46,024 nt of DNA. Source: an uncultured Muribaculaceae bacterium. GTDB lineage: Bacteria; Bacteroidota; Bacteroidia; Bacteroidales; Muribaculaceae. The notes under the pieces were generated by a model that had not been told where the DNA came from, did no database searches, and saw only the letters and a list, made by a program, of their open reading frames with translations. Made by a program: the position numbers and the translations under genes. Where the stretch lies: NCBI GenBank assembly GCA_944321715.1, contig CALUMJ010000016.1, positions 1 to 46,024 of the forward strand. Reading direction: 5' to 3'. Positions 9,038-17,481 of the stretch are shown in pieces (the stretch's first letter is position 1; each line of letters begins with the position of its first letter).

Positions 9038-10951
9038 TTATTTCACTTCCTCGAAAGGAACGTCGGTTACATCGCCGTTGTTGCCGCCTTGTTGGTTGCC
9101 ACCTTGCTGGTTTGCACCAGGTTGAGGACCAGCTTGCGACTGCTGTTGTCCAGCGGCATTGTACATGTCTTGAGAAGCTGCGTGGAACACTGTTTCCAAT
9201 TCTTTCATGGCAGCGTCGATTGCATCAACGTCTTGGCGTTGGTGAGCTTCTTTCAGTTTTGCCAATGCACCTTCAATCTGAGCTTTCTTGTCGGCTGGCA
9301 ACTTGTCGCCAAGGTCCTTGAGGCTCTTCTCGGTCTGGAATATCATCGAGTCGGCTTGGTTAATCTTGTCGATGCGTTCCTTTTCACGTGCGTCGGCAGC
9401 TGCGTTGGCTTCGGCTTCTTTCTTCATGCGTTGGATTTCTTCATCGCTCAATCCGCTTGAAGCCTCGATGCGGATGCTTTGTTCCTTACCAGTAGCCTTG
9501 TCCTTGGCCGAAACGTTCAATATACCATTGGCGTCGATTTCAAATGTCACTTCGATTTGTGGTACACCACGTGGAGCCGGTGCAATGCCGTCGAGGTGGA
9601 ATCGGCCCAGTGTCTTGTCGTCTTTAGCCATTGGACGTTCGCCTTGCAGCACATGTATTTCTACCGAAGGCTGGTTGTCGGCTGCAGTTGAGAACACTTC
9701 GCTCTTGCGGGTAGGTATTGTGGTGTTGGCTTCAATCAATTTGGTCATCACACCGCCGAGGGTTTCGATACCAACCGACAGAGGAACTACGTCGAGCAGA
9801 AGCACGTCTTTCACGTCACCGCTAAGTACGCCGCCTTGTATTGCAGCACCCACTGCAACCACTTCGTCGGGGTTAACACCCTTTGACGGAGCTTTGCCGA
9901 AGAACTTTTCTACAATTTGTTGAACAGCAGGGATACGTGTAGAACCACCTACTAGGATAACTTCGTCGATTTGCGAAGCTGTCACCCCGGCATCGCGCAA
10001 TGCTTGTTCGCATGGCTTGATTGTGGCTTGTATCAAACTGTCGCACAATTGCTCGAATTTGGCACGGGTCAAAGTCTTTACAAGGTGCTTTGGAATACCG
10101 TTTACAGGCATTATGTAAGGCAAGTTGATTTCAGTCGAAGTCGAGCTTGACAATTCAATCTTTGCCTTCTCGGCAGCTTCTTTAAGACGTTGCAATGCCA
10201 TTGCATCTTGGCGGAGGTCAACACCTTCTTCACGTTGGAATTCGTCGGCGAGCCAGTCGATAATACGGTGGTCGAAGTCATCACCGCCAAGGTGGGTATC
10301 GCCGTTGGTCGATTTCACTTCAAATACACCGTCGCCCAATTCAAGGATTGAAATATCGAATGTACCGCCACCGAGGTCGAACACTGCAATGCGCTTGTCG
10401 CTTGTCGATTTGTCGAGGCCGTAGGCCAGGGCGGCAGCAGTAGGTTCGTTCACGATACGCATTACTTTCAAGCCTGCTATTTCACCGGCTTCCTTGGTGG
10501 CCTGGCGTTGAGAATCGTTGAAGTATGCAGGAACTGTGATTACAGCTTCGTTGACTGTTTGTCCGAGGTAATCTTCGGCAGTTTTTTTCATTTTTTGAAG
10601 AATCATTGCCGAGATTTCTTGCGGTGTGTAGTCACGGTTGTCAATCCTCACCTTAGGGAGTCCGTTTTCGGAACGTACCACTTGGTAAGGCACGCGTGAA
10701 ATTTCGTTTTGTACGTTATCATAGCTTTCGCCCATGAAACGCTTGATTGAGAACACCGTCCTTGTCGGGTTGGTGATAGCTTGACGCTTGGCAGGTTCAC
10801 CCACTTTGCGTTCGCCGCCATCAACAAAAGCTACAATTGAAGGGGTGGTGTTACGACCCTCGCTGTTGGGGATAACAACCGGGTCTTTACCCTCAAGCAC
10901 TGCAACACATGAGTTGGTCGTGCCTAAATCTATTCCAATAATCTTTCCCAT
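9038..10951 (-). CDS. dnaK: Molecular chaperone DnaK (Hsp70)
   Basis: A 637-residue Hsp70. The nucleotide-binding domain begins [13 protein letters not shown] at residue 5 and includes [17 protein letters not shown] and [13 protein letters not shown]. The substrate-binding domain follows ([18 protein letters not shown]), and the lid ends in a Gly/Gln-rich tail (repeated [10 protein letters not shown]) and the terminal acidic DVPFEEVK typical of bacterial DnaK. It folds and disaggregates cytosolic proteins with DnaJ and GrpE, neither of which is adjacent. It stands alone on the minus strand and diverges from a Crp/Fnr regulator. The 367-bp upstream region contains inverted repeats that may control it. 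No canonical CIRCE element is visible. Confidence 0.98.
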   Translation of the reverse strand: MGKIIGIDLGTTNSCVAVLEGKDPVVIPNSEGRNTTPSIVAFVDGGERKVGEPAKRQAITNPTRTVFSIKRFMGESYDNVQNEISRVPYQVVRSENGLPKVRIDNRDYTPQEISAMILQKMKKTAEDYLGQTVNEAVITVPAYFNDSQRQATKEAGEIAGLKVMRIVNEPTAAALAYGLDKSTSDKRIAVFDLGGGTFDISILELGDGVFEVKSTNGDTHLGGDDFDHRIIDWLADEFQREEGVDLRQDAMALQRLKEAAEKAKIELSSSTSTEINLPYIMPVNGIPKHLVKTLTRAKFEQLCDSLIQATIKPCEQALRDAGVTASQIDEVILVGGSTRIPAVQQIVEKFFGKAPSKGVNPDEVVAVGAAIQGGVLSGDVKDVLLLDVVPLSVGIETLGGVMTKLIEANTTIPTRKSEVFSTAADNQPSVEIHVLQGERPMAKDDKTLGRFHLDGIAPAPRGVPQIEVTFEIDANGILNVSAKDKATGKEQSIRIEASSGLSDEEIQRMKKEAEANAAADAREKERIDKINQADSMIFQTEKSLKDLGDKLPADKKAQIEGALAKLKEAHQRQDVDAIDAAMKELETVFHAASQDMYNAAGQQQSQAGPQPGANQQGGNQQGGNNGDVTDVPFEEVK

Positions 10952-11039
10952 AATTTCGTATATTTTTATTTGTTATTAATCAATATTGTTTTTGGCTGAT
11001 TTCACCTCCATGTAATTGGTGGCTGAATGCAACCGCACT

Positions 11040-11058
11040 ATAACGTTGCAAATGTTAT
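11040..11058. promoter_or_regulatory. Inverted repeat upstream of dnaK, candidate operator
   Basis: ATAACGTT-GCA-AATGTTAT is a near-perfect 8-bp inverted repeat (one mismatch) about 90 bp upstream of the dnaK ATG. Its size and spacing suit a dimeric DNA-binding protein. No known consensus was matched. Confidence 0.4.
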
Positions 11059-11085
11059 GCCAAAAATGTCGAAGCACCGCAAAAA

Positions 11086-11185
11086 GGCGTTCTTGTGTGG
11101 CTTTTTTGTGTCGCAGATACTGCCATAACGTCAGTATATTGTTTTAGACAAAATTTAAAATGGCGTGCTGGTGTGGCTTTTTTTG
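11086..11185. repeat. Imperfect direct repeat, two copies
   Basis: Copy 1 (11086-11108) and copy 2 (11162-11185) share GGCGTkCTkGTGTGGCTTTTTT(T)G, differing at two positions and one T. Their starts are 76 bp apart. They lie in the dnaK/crp divergent region and are not coding. Confidence 0.6.
11117..11137. promoter_or_regulatory. Perfect 6-bp inverted repeat, candidate operator
   Basis: ATACTG-N9-CAGTAT, between the two copies of the direct repeat. It may be a binding site for a dimeric regulator; this is inference only. Confidence 0.35.
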
Positions 11186-11271
11186 CGTATTTATATGACA
11201 TTTGTTGTTCTATTTTGCCACGTTTGAAAATTTTTGGTCGGGTGATTATTGTTTAATTAATATATATAATG

Positions 11272-11279
11272 TATTTTTG
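11272..11279 (+). promoter_or_regulatory. -7 promoter element for the Crp/Fnr gene
   Basis: TATTTTTG matches TAnnTTTG 39 bp before the ATG, with a TTG-containing -33 candidate about 20 bp upstream (near 11249). A second match, TAGTTTTG at 11294-11301, lies closer to the start and overlaps the palindrome. Confidence 0.5.
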
Positions 11280-11295
11280 TATGCTGAATAGCATA
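11280..11295. promoter_or_regulatory. 16-bp perfect palindrome, candidate Crp/Fnr autoregulatory site
   Basis: TATGCT-GAAT-AGCATA: perfect 6-bp half-sites around a 4-bp spacer, the same spacing as an FNR box (TTGAT-N4-ATCAA), although the half-site sequence differs. It lies immediately downstream of one -7 element and overlaps another, 24 bp before the Crp/Fnr start, as expected for an autorepressor site. Confidence 0.45.
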
Positions 11296-11318
11296 GTTTT
11301 GTAGCACCCCAATTTGAT

Positions 11319-12020
11319 ATGATAAAAAAAAGCACCCTTGAGAACATAGTAAAAGAAGACTTGGCCGAAATATGGTCGGTACTGACTCCAGACGAAAAGC
11401 GTCTTGTTGCTGACAATTTTGTCATTCATAATTTCAAGAAAAACCAGATAATATATGCCGAGAATGACGAGCCGGAGTATCTATGGTGTCTGCTGAAAGG
11501 GAAAGTGAAGATGTTCAAAGATGGCATAGGGGGAAGGCAACAAATATTGCGTCTTTACAGGCCTATTCAATATTTTGGCTATCGCGCCTATTTTGCCAAC
11601 GAGCCATACGTGTCGAGTACGTCGGCATTCGAGCCATCACAATTGGGGGCAATAAGCATGAAAATCGTTACAAACATAATAGACCAAAACCGCAAGTTGG
11701 CGTGGTTTTTCATCCATGAGTTGTCGAAACACTTGGGCGGGTCGGACACTAAGATGGTGAACCTGACACAAAAGCACATACGCGGTCGTCTTGCCGAGGC
11801 ATTGACAATCCTCATCGACAATTATGGTTTTGAAGACGATGGTGAAACTTTAAAGATATATATGGCGCGCGAGGACCTCGCCAACCTATCGAACATGACT
11901 ACTTCCAACGCCATACGCACATTATCGTCGTTTGTGAGTGAAAAGATTATCACAGTCGATGGCCGCAGAATAAAAATAATGAATGAGGCAGCACTGCGCA
12001 AAATCAGTAAATTCGGTTAA
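11319..12020 (+). CDS. Crp/Fnr family transcriptional regulator
   Basis: A 233-residue protein with an N-terminal cyclic-nucleotide-binding-type beta-roll (VIHNFKKNQIIYAENDEPEYLWCLLKGKVKMF, residues about 30-65) and a C-terminal winged helix (MAREDLANLSNMTTSNAIRTLSSF, about residues 185-210) followed by a wing EKIITVDGRRIKI. There is no CxxC cluster, so it is not a classical Fe-S FNR; the effector is unknown. The recognition helix carries TSNAIRTLS where FNR/Crp have ExxSR. It is 12 bp upstream of the DUF4924 gene and has a palindrome at its promoter, suggesting self-control. Members in Bacteroidales often respond to redox or metabolic state, but that is not shown here. Confidence 0.9.
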   Translation: MIKKSTLENIVKEDLAEIWSVLTPDEKRLVADNFVIHNFKKNQIIYAENDEPEYLWCLLKGKVKMFKDGIGGRQQILRLYRPIQYFGYRAYFANEPYVSSTSAFEPSQLGAISMKIVTNIIDQNRKLAWFFIHELSKHLGGSDTKMVNLTQKHIRGRLAEALTILIDNYGFEDDGETLKIYMAREDLANLSNMTTSNAIRTLSSFVSEKIITVDGRRIKIMNEAALRKISKFG

Positions 12021-12032
12021 CGCCACGGGAAT

Positions 12033-12596
12033 ATGCTTATCGCAGAAAAGAAACGCAAGGAGAACATGGCCGAATACCTGTTGTATATGTGGCAGGTCGA
12101 GGACTTAATACGTGCCAATGGGTGTGACATTGAAAACATCGAGCGTAATTTGATTTCGCATTTCAATGTCGATGATGGCAAGCGTGCCGAAATACGTGAC
12201 TGGTATGAGAACTTGGTGAAAATGATGGAGCATGAAAATGTTAAACAGAGCGGACACTTGCAAATCACCAAGAACATAATAATCAGACTGACCGATTTAC
12301 ATAATGCACTGTTGGCTTCGCCAAAATTCCCTGAATACAGGGCGGAGTATTACAAAACGTTGCCATTTATAGTGGAACTGCGGGCTAAGTCGGGCGAGGA
12401 ACCAGCTGGCGAGATCGAAACGTGTTTCAATCTGCTTTATGGCACATTAATGTTGCGGCTTCAGCACCGTGAAGTGAGCAAGGGCACAGAGGATGCCGTG
12501 ACACAGGTTTCACGTTTATTGGCAAGGTTGTCGGCTCTATATTTGAAAGACGAGCAGAAGCCCATTTTCGACGACGACAATGAAGTGGCATTGTAG
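12033..12596 (+). CDS. DUF4924 family protein
   Basis: A 187-residue, largely helical, charged protein starting MLIAEKKRKENMAEYLLYMWQVEDLIRA, the typical N-terminus of the Bacteroidota family DUF4924. There is no signal peptide or membrane segment, so it should be cytoplasmic. Function is unknown. It follows the Crp/Fnr gene by 12 bp and precedes rfbD and prfC; I recall the DUF4924-rfbD-prfC order from other Bacteroidales, which supports a real gene. Confidence 0.8.
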   Translation: MLIAEKKRKENMAEYLLYMWQVEDLIRANGCDIENIERNLISHFNVDDGKRAEIRDWYENLVKMMEHENVKQSGHLQITKNIIIRLTDLHNALLASPKFPEYRAEYYKTLPFIVELRAKSGEEPAGEIETCFNLLYGTLMLRLQHREVSKGTEDAVTQVSRLLARLSALYLKDEQKPIFDDDNEVAL

Positions 12597-12666
12597 GTCA
12601 CTTCGGTCAATCTGTTGGAGAAGCTCATAAGAATAGGGAAATTTGAGAACATAATAAAAAAGTCTT

Positions 12667-13533
12667 ATGCCAAAGAATTTATTGATTACAGGCGCGAATG
12701 GCCAACTTGGCAATGAGATGCGCAACTTGCTTGCCAGCGACAGGCAGTTTAACTCGTTTTTTGCCGACATCGACACGCTCGACATCACCGATGCCCATGC
12801 CGTCTATCATTTCGTTGAAAGCAATAAAATTGACATTATTATAAATTGTGCTGCGTACACGGCTGTGGACAAAGCCGAGGATGACCTTGAAGAAAAAAAA
12901 AAAATCAACATCGATGCGGTAGGCAACTTGGCGGGCACTGCACGCAATTGTGGTGCAAAAGTTTTGCACGTTTCGACCGACTATGTGTTTGATGGCTTTA
13001 ATTATCAGCCATATACAGAAGATGACAACACCAATCCTAAGACGGCATACGGTGTTACCAAACGTGACGGCGAGCGGTTGTTGCTTCGGACGGCTCCCGA
13101 TAGTATAATTGTGCGCACGGCGTGGCTTTACTCGCCATACGGAAAGAATTTCGTGAAAACGATGATAAACCTCGGCCGGGAAAAGGAGCAATTGAATGTA
13201 GTGTGTGACCAAATTGGAACGCCTACTTGTGCTGCCGACCTTGCAGCTGCCATTTATGCAATTATATCGGCCGACGAGTGGTTGCCGGGTATTTATAATT
13301 TCTCGGACGAAGGAGTCTGTTCGTGGTATGATTTTGCTAAGGCTATCCATCGCCTTGCAGGCATCGGCACGTGCAAAGTGTTGCCAGTGCGCACCAAGGA
13401 TTATCCCACACGTGCCACACGTCCACTTTACAGTGTGCTCGATAAGAGTAAAATCAAGAAAACGTTTGGCATAGAAATCCCACATTGGGAGGAGAGCCTT
13501 GCAAAATGTATTAAAACAATAATAAATCAATAA
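12667..13533 (+). CDS. rfbD: dTDP-4-dehydrorhamnose reductase
   Basis: A 288-residue extended short-chain dehydrogenase that reduces dTDP-4-keto-L-rhamnose to dTDP-L-rhamnose for surface polysaccharides. The N-terminal Rossmann motif is ITGANGQLGNEM (GxxGxxG), followed by NCAAYTAVDKAEDD, the VSTDYVFDG block with the SDR Ser/Thr, and the catalytic YGVTKRDGE (YxxxK). The rmlA, rmlB and rmlC partners are not in the window. The gene contains an uninterrupted run of 12 adenines encoding EKKK (12893-12904). It ends 9 bp before prfC and is probably co-transcribed with it. Confidence 0.93.
   Translation: MPKNLLITGANGQLGNEMRNLLASDRQFNSFFADIDTLDITDAHAVYHFVESNKIDIIINCAAYTAVDKAEDDLEEKKKINIDAVGNLAGTARNCGAKVLHVSTDYVFDGFNYQPYTEDDNTNPKTAYGVTKRDGERLLLRTAPDSIIVRTAWLYSPYGKNFVKTMINLGREKEQLNVVCDQIGTPTCAADLAAAIYAIISADEWLPGIYNFSDEGVCSWYDFAKAIHRLAGIGTCKVLPVRTKDYPTRATRPLYSVLDKSKIKKTFGIEIPHWEESLAKCIKTIINQ
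12893..12904 (+). repeat. A12 homopolymer inside rfbD
   Basis: Twelve consecutive A bases within codons for Glu-Lys-Lys-Lys-Ile, at about residue 77-80 of RfbD. Runs of this length are prone to polymerase slippage. Confidence 0.95.
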
Positions 13534-13542
13534 AATAAGCCA

Positions 13543-15126
13543 GTGGCAAGTTTAACGACCGAAATAAACAGGCGGCGCACGTTCGCAATCATATCGCACC
13601 CCGATGCGGGAAAGACTACGCTTACCGAAAAATTGTTGCTCTTCGGTGGTGCAATACATGTGGCAGGTGCTGTAAAGTCCAATAAAATAAAAAAAACAGC
13701 AACATCCGACTGGATGGAAATCGAGAAGCAGCGCGGTATCTCGGTTGCCACATCGGTAATGGGATTCAACTACGGCGACTACAAAATCAATATCCTTGAT
13801 ACCCCAGGTCACCAAGATTTTGCTGAAGACACCTACCGTACCCTCACGGCAGTGGATAGTGTGATAATTGTTGTCGATGTTGCCAAGGGCGTTGAGCAGC
13901 AGACACGCAAGCTCATGGAAGTGTGTCGTATGCGCAACACGCCTGTCATCATATTTGTCAACAAACTCGACCGTGAAGGAAAAGACCCGTTTGACATTCT
14001 CGACGAGCTTGAGGCTGAATTGAAAATCAGTGTCAGGCCTCTGTCGTGGCCTATCAACATCGGGGCGCGCTTCAAGGGTGTATATAATATATATGAGCAT
14101 GGTTTGGACTTGTTCACGCCCGACAAGCAGAAAGTGACAGAGCGTGTCGAAATCAAGGATATAAACGACCCGGCAGTAGATGCCGCCGTCGGCAAAGCCG
14201 ATGCCGATAAATTGCGTGAAGATTTAGACTTGATAGATGGCGTGTATCCCGAGTTTAACGAACTTGATTACTTAGACGGGCTGGTGGCTCCAGTGTTTTT
14301 TGGTTCGGCACTCAATACGTTCGGTGTGAAGGAGTTGCTTGATTGCTTTGTGCGCATAGCCCCGTCGCCGAGGGCAACGCAGGCCGAGGAGCGTGTGGTG
14401 GAGCCAGGCGAAGATGCGTTTAGCGGATTTGTGTTTAAAATACATGCCAACATGGACCCAAACCACCGCAGTTGCATCGCCTTTGTGAAAGTATGCTCGG
14501 GTGTGTTCCGACGCAATGCCAATTACAGGCATATCAGGCTTAACAAAGTGATGAAGTTTTCGTCGCCCACTGCATTCATGGCGCAACGGAAAGACGTCGT
14601 TGACGAGGCTTATCCGGGCGATATTGTCGGTTTGCCCGATAATGGAGGTACGTTCAAAATCGGCGACACCCTTACCGAGGGCGAGGAGTTGCATTTCAAG
14701 GGATTGCCAAGTTTCTCACCCGAGATGTTCAAATATATTGAGAATACCGACCCTATGAAAACCAAGCAATTGAACAAGGGAATAGAACAGTTGATGGATG
14801 AAGGTGTGGCTCAATTGTTCATAAACCAGTTTAACGGTCGCAAAATCATTGGCACAGTCGGACAATTGCAATTCGAGGTGATACAATACAGGCTGTTACA
14901 TGAATATGGGGCACAATGCCGTTGGGAGCCGATGCACATGTACAAGGCTTGCTGGATAGAAAGTGATGATGATGAGGCTCTTGCGGCGTTCAAGAAGCGT
15001 AAGCACCAGTTTATGGCCGTTGACCGTGAGGGTAGGGATGTTTTCCTTGCCGATTCGGCCTACGTGCTGCAAATGGCACAAACCGATTTCCCGAAAATTA
15101 GGTTTCATTTCACATCGGAGTTTTAG
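13543..15126 (+). CDS. prfC: Peptide chain release factor 3
   Basis: A 527-residue translational GTPase. It removes RF1/RF2 from the ribosome after peptide release. G1 is [13 protein letters not shown] (about residues 18-30), switch II is [12 protein letters not shown], and G4 is FVNKLDRE, followed by RF3-specific [13 protein letters not shown]. The C-terminal half has the RF3 beta-barrel and domain III ([13 protein letters not shown]). Translation begins at GTG 13543 ([16 protein letters not shown]), the only start giving the standard N-terminus. It lies 9 bp after rfbD and ends at a strong terminator. Confidence 0.96.
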   Translation: MASLTTEINRRRTFAIISHPDAGKTTLTEKLLLFGGAIHVAGAVKSNKIKKTATSDWMEIEKQRGISVATSVMGFNYGDYKINILDTPGHQDFAEDTYRTLTAVDSVIIVVDVAKGVEQQTRKLMEVCRMRNTPVIIFVNKLDREGKDPFDILDELEAELKISVRPLSWPINIGARFKGVYNIYEHGLDLFTPDKQKVTERVEIKDINDPAVDAAVGKADADKLREDLDLIDGVYPEFNELDYLDGLVAPVFFGSALNTFGVKELLDCFVRIAPSPRATQAEERVVEPGEDAFSGFVFKIHANMDPNHRSCIAFVKVCSGVFRRNANYRHIRLNKVMKFSSPTAFMAQRKDVVDEAYPGDIVGLPDNGGTFKIGDTLTEGEELHFKGLPSFSPEMFKYIENTDPMKTKQLNKGIEQLMDEGVAQLFINQFNGRKIIGTVGQLQFEVIQYRLLHEYGAQCRWEPMHMYKACWIESDDDEALAAFKKRKHQFMAVDREGRDVFLADSAYVLQMAQTDFPKIRFHFTSEF

Positions 15127-15163
15127 AAACAGTTACTTAGCACTATTAATAAACTGATATTAT

Positions 15164-15205
15164 GGGAGTAATGCCATTTTGGCATAGCTCCCTTTTCTTT
15201 TTTTG
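15164..15205 (+). terminator. Rho-independent terminator after prfC
   Basis: GGGAG-TA-ATGCCA-TTT-TGGCAT-AG-CTCCC hairpin followed by TTTTCTTTTTTTG, 38 bp after the prfC stop. Confidence 0.92.
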
Positions 15206-15273
15206 TATGGAATTTTTGTTAATAGTATTTAGGGCAATTTTATTGCGAATTTTTCTATGCAATGAAAATTCCG

Positions 15274-15281
15274 TACATTTG
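15274..15281 (+). promoter_or_regulatory. -7 promoter element for the hemerythrin-luxR operon
   Basis: TACATTTG matches TAnnTTTG, with a TTTT-type -33 about 20 bp upstream (15249-15253). Its position rules out the in-frame ATG at 15262 as the start and favours the ATG at 15301. Confidence 0.55.
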
Positions 15282-15300
15282 CCATATAGATAGAAGAAAA

Positions 15301-15996
15301 ATGCGAAATTATTTGTTTAATGAAAATATGAAGATGGCTAACCTTATATTGGTTAAGCCTACTTTGATACTTCTGCTGCCACGGTTTGGTGTGCCATTAG
15401 GATTTGGTGACCGAAGCGTGAAGGAAATATGTGAAGAGCATGGCATATCGGCAGACTTTTTTTTGATTGTGTGCAACATATATTCATTTGACAATTATGT
15501 TCCATCGCTCGACAAGGTGGTAGGTACCGACATGAGTATGTTAAGCCGCTACCTTGAGGAATCGCATCGCTATTACTTAGACCAACGGTTGCCGCACATA
15601 GCCAACCATATCAACCGCATAAGCGATGAGATGGGCAACACTACTGGCATGATACTGAAACGCTTTTTTGAAGAATACAACAGCGAGGTGATGGCGCATT
15701 TCAGGTATGAGGAGCAGAATGTGTTCCCATACGTGAAGAAATTGCTTGCCGGCGAGCGTTGTGTCGATTACAGTATATCGATGTATTTGCCCAGCCACAC
15801 AAATATCGAGGATAAACTCGATGATTTGACGCAAATCATGTTCAAATACTTGCCCGAAGGAGTGAGGACATACGAAACTATTGGGGCAGTATTCGATATA
15901 TTGCAATTGTCTGATGACTTGAAGAAACATTCATTGATAGAGGAAAAAGTGCTTATACCCTACGTGGAACACTTGGAAAGGAACTTCAAGCAATGA
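15301..15996 (+). CDS. Hemerythrin domain protein (RIC/ScdA/YtfE-like)
   Basis: About 231 residues from the ATG at 15301. An in-frame ATG at 15262 exists but lies upstream of the likely transcription start. The N-terminal 70 residues (RFGVPLGFGDRSVKEICEEHGISADFFL) resemble the helical N-terminal part of ScdA/RIC proteins but lack their Cys motif. The rest is a hemerythrin four-helix bundle with candidate di-iron ligands in EESHRYY, PHIANHI, HFRYEEQNVFPY, SHTNIEDKL and KKHSLIEEKVLIPY. Relatives repair iron-sulfur clusters after nitrosative or oxidative damage. The stop overlaps the next gene's start (ATGA), so it is coupled to the LuxR-type regulator. Role in this species is inferred. Confidence 0.82.
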   Translation: MRNYLFNENMKMANLILVKPTLILLLPRFGVPLGFGDRSVKEICEEHGISADFFLIVCNIYSFDNYVPSLDKVVGTDMSMLSRYLEESHRYYLDQRLPHIANHINRISDEMGNTTGMILKRFFEEYNSEVMAHFRYEEQNVFPYVKKLLAGERCVDYSISMYLPSHTNIEDKLDDLTQIMFKYLPEGVRTYETIGAVFDILQLSDDLKKHSLIEEKVLIPYVEHLERNFKQ

Positions 15997-16586
15997 AATG
16001 GAAAGTATTAATCGCCGAACCGTCGCAGATTATTGTTGAGGGCCTGCAAAGTATGTTGCAAGATTGCCCGCGGCTTGAGGTGGTGGGCGTGGCTGAAGAT
16101 GTGTCGGTGCTTGAAGAGCGTATGGCAAGCCGGCACCCCGACATAGTTATTGTAAATCCGAGTCTGCTGCCCTATTCGAGCCAGTCGCCAGCAAACATCA
16201 CATTGACCGATGAAGCATTTTCGGTAGCACTGGTTTACCAGTATTTTGAACCGTCTTATTTGCGCAATTTCGATGCAATTATCGACATACGCGACACTAA
16301 GCACACGGTACTATCGGTACTTATGAACATCGACAAGGAAGGGGAAAGCAAGCATGGCGGAACGTCGGATGCTTCGGAACTGACTAAGCGCGAACGTGAC
16401 ATATTGATACTTGTCGCCAAGGGACTCATGAGCAAGGAAATAGCCGAAAAACTGAATATTTCGATACACACTGTCATATCGCATCGCAAGAATATTACCA
16501 AGAAAACGGGAATAAAATCGGTTGCCGGCCTTGCGGTATATGCGATGCTCAACAATCTTATGGGTGAGTCGGCCGATGGAGAGTAG
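15993..16586 (+). CDS. LuxR-type regulator with a degenerate receiver domain
   Basis: A 197-residue protein with a response-regulator layout. The N-terminal receiver-like half starts MKWKVLIAEPSQIIVEGLQSML, but the normal phosphoacceptor Asp is replaced by Asn at residue 55 (PDIVIVNPSLL) and the usual acidic pair after the first strand is only E9. It is therefore probably not controlled by phosphorylation. The C-terminal LuxR/NarL helix-turn-helix is complete from about residue 130: LTKRERDILILVAKGLMSKEIAEKLNISIHTVISHRKNI. No histidine kinase is nearby. The start overlaps the hemerythrin gene by 4 bp (ATGA), so the pair probably acts together, perhaps with the di-iron protein as the sensor. 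That partnership is inference. Confidence 0.88.
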   Translation: MKWKVLIAEPSQIIVEGLQSMLQDCPRLEVVGVAEDVSVLEERMASRHPDIVIVNPSLLPYSSQSPANITLTDEAFSVALVYQYFEPSYLRNFDAIIDIRDTKHTVLSVLMNIDKEGESKHGGTSDASELTKRERDILILVAKGLMSKEIAEKLNISIHTVISHRKNITKKTGIKSVAGLAVYAMLNNLMGESADGE

Positions 16587-16689
16587 AGCGGTGGCACAAG
16601 TTGAATGTGAATGTGTGGCAGTTTTGTTCCAAAAGTTACAATAGAGTGTAAAAAACGCCACAGAAAGCTAAGCGTAAGGCTAATTTTAT

Positions 16690-16697
16690 TAATTTTG
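16690..16697 (+). promoter_or_regulatory. -7 promoter element for mlaE-mlaF
   Basis: TAATTTTG, a TAnnTTTG match 21 bp before the mlaE ATG. No convincing -33 element. Confidence 0.45.
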
Positions 16698-16718
16698 CAG
16701 CGGTAAAAAATCATATTT

Positions 16719-17468
16719 ATGTTTTTGTACAAGGCATTACAGACATTTGGAGCTTATTGCTTGTTTATATGGAGGGTGTTTTCGGTTCCCGACAAATGGA
16801 AAGAGTTTTTCAAGCGTTATATAGCCGAAATAAATAAGTTGGGCATTGACTCGATACCGTTGGTAATTATCATATCATTGTTTATAGGTGCAGTATGTAC
16901 CATACAAATGAAGCTCAATGCCACATCTCCGATGATGCCGCGATACACAGTGGGATATGCCACACGTGAAATAATATTGCTGGAATTTACCTCATCGATA
17001 CTTTGCTTGATATTGTCGGGCAAGGTCGGGTCGAATATCGCATCGGAGGTCGGTACAATGCGAGTGACCGAGCAAATAGATGCTTTGGACATAATGGGTG
17101 TAAACTCGGCCAATTACCTTGTGCTGCCAAAGATTGTAGCATTTGTGACATTCATTTGCGTACTTGTCATATTCAGCATGGCAACAAGCCTTGGTGGCGG
17201 TTACTTGGTGTGTATTGTGTCGGACGTGGTGCCGGTATCGACATACGTGTATGGCATACAGGCTATGTTCAATGAATGGTATGTGTGGTATGCGCTCATC
17301 AAATCCTTATTCTTTGCATTTGTTATCAGTAGCGTCGCATCATTCTTTGGGTACAACGTGAAAGGTGGGGCACTCGAAGTGGGAAAAGCGAGCACTAATG
17401 CTGTGGTGACAAGCAGTATTTTCATTTTGCTGCTCGATGTGCTGTTGACGCAGATAATGTTGCAGTAA
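16719..17468 (+). CDS. mlaE: MlaE family lipid ABC transporter permease
   Basis: A 249-residue inner-membrane protein with about five hydrophobic segments. It carries the family signature GKVGSNIASEVGTMRVTEQIDALDIMGVN (residues about 100-128), which distinguishes MlaE/YrbE permeases. With MlaF and an MCE protein (MlaD) it forms a complex moving phospholipids between inner and outer membranes to keep outer-membrane asymmetry. It is followed 13 bp later by the ATPase gene. The matching MCE subunit lies about 4 kb downstream, separated by comEC and aroE on the other strand. Confidence 0.94.
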   Translation: MFLYKALQTFGAYCLFIWRVFSVPDKWKEFFKRYIAEINKLGIDSIPLVIIISLFIGAVCTIQMKLNATSPMMPRYTVGYATREIILLEFTSSILCLILSGKVGSNIASEVGTMRVTEQIDALDIMGVNSANYLVLPKIVAFVTFICVLVIFSMATSLGGGYLVCIVSDVVPVSTYVYGIQAMFNEWYVWYALIKSLFFAFVISSVASFFGYNVKGGALEVGKASTNAVVTSSIFILLLDVLLTQIMLQ

Positions 17469-17481
17469 AAAGTGATTATCT

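Larger units (their letters stand above)
10952..11318. other. Divergent dnaK / crp regulatory region
   Basis: 367 bp between two divergent starts. It holds two inverted repeats (11040-11058 and 11117-11137), an imperfect 23-24-bp direct repeat (11086-11108 and 11162-11185), a promoter match and a palindrome just before the Crp/Fnr gene (separate entries). No open frame or RNA gene was recognised. Confidence 0.6.

Noticed and set aside
10952-11318. CIRCE heat-shock element before dnaK
   Set aside because: The canonical TTAGCACTC-N9-GAGTGCTAA is not present; the inverted repeats there differ in sequence and spacing.
12679-13530. A 283-codon open frame antisense to rfbD
   Set aside because: Shadow of a clear RfbD coding sequence.
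15262-15300. Earlier start codon for the hemerythrin gene (ATG at 15262)
   Set aside because: It lies upstream of the -7 element at 15274-15281, so it would not be in the transcript.
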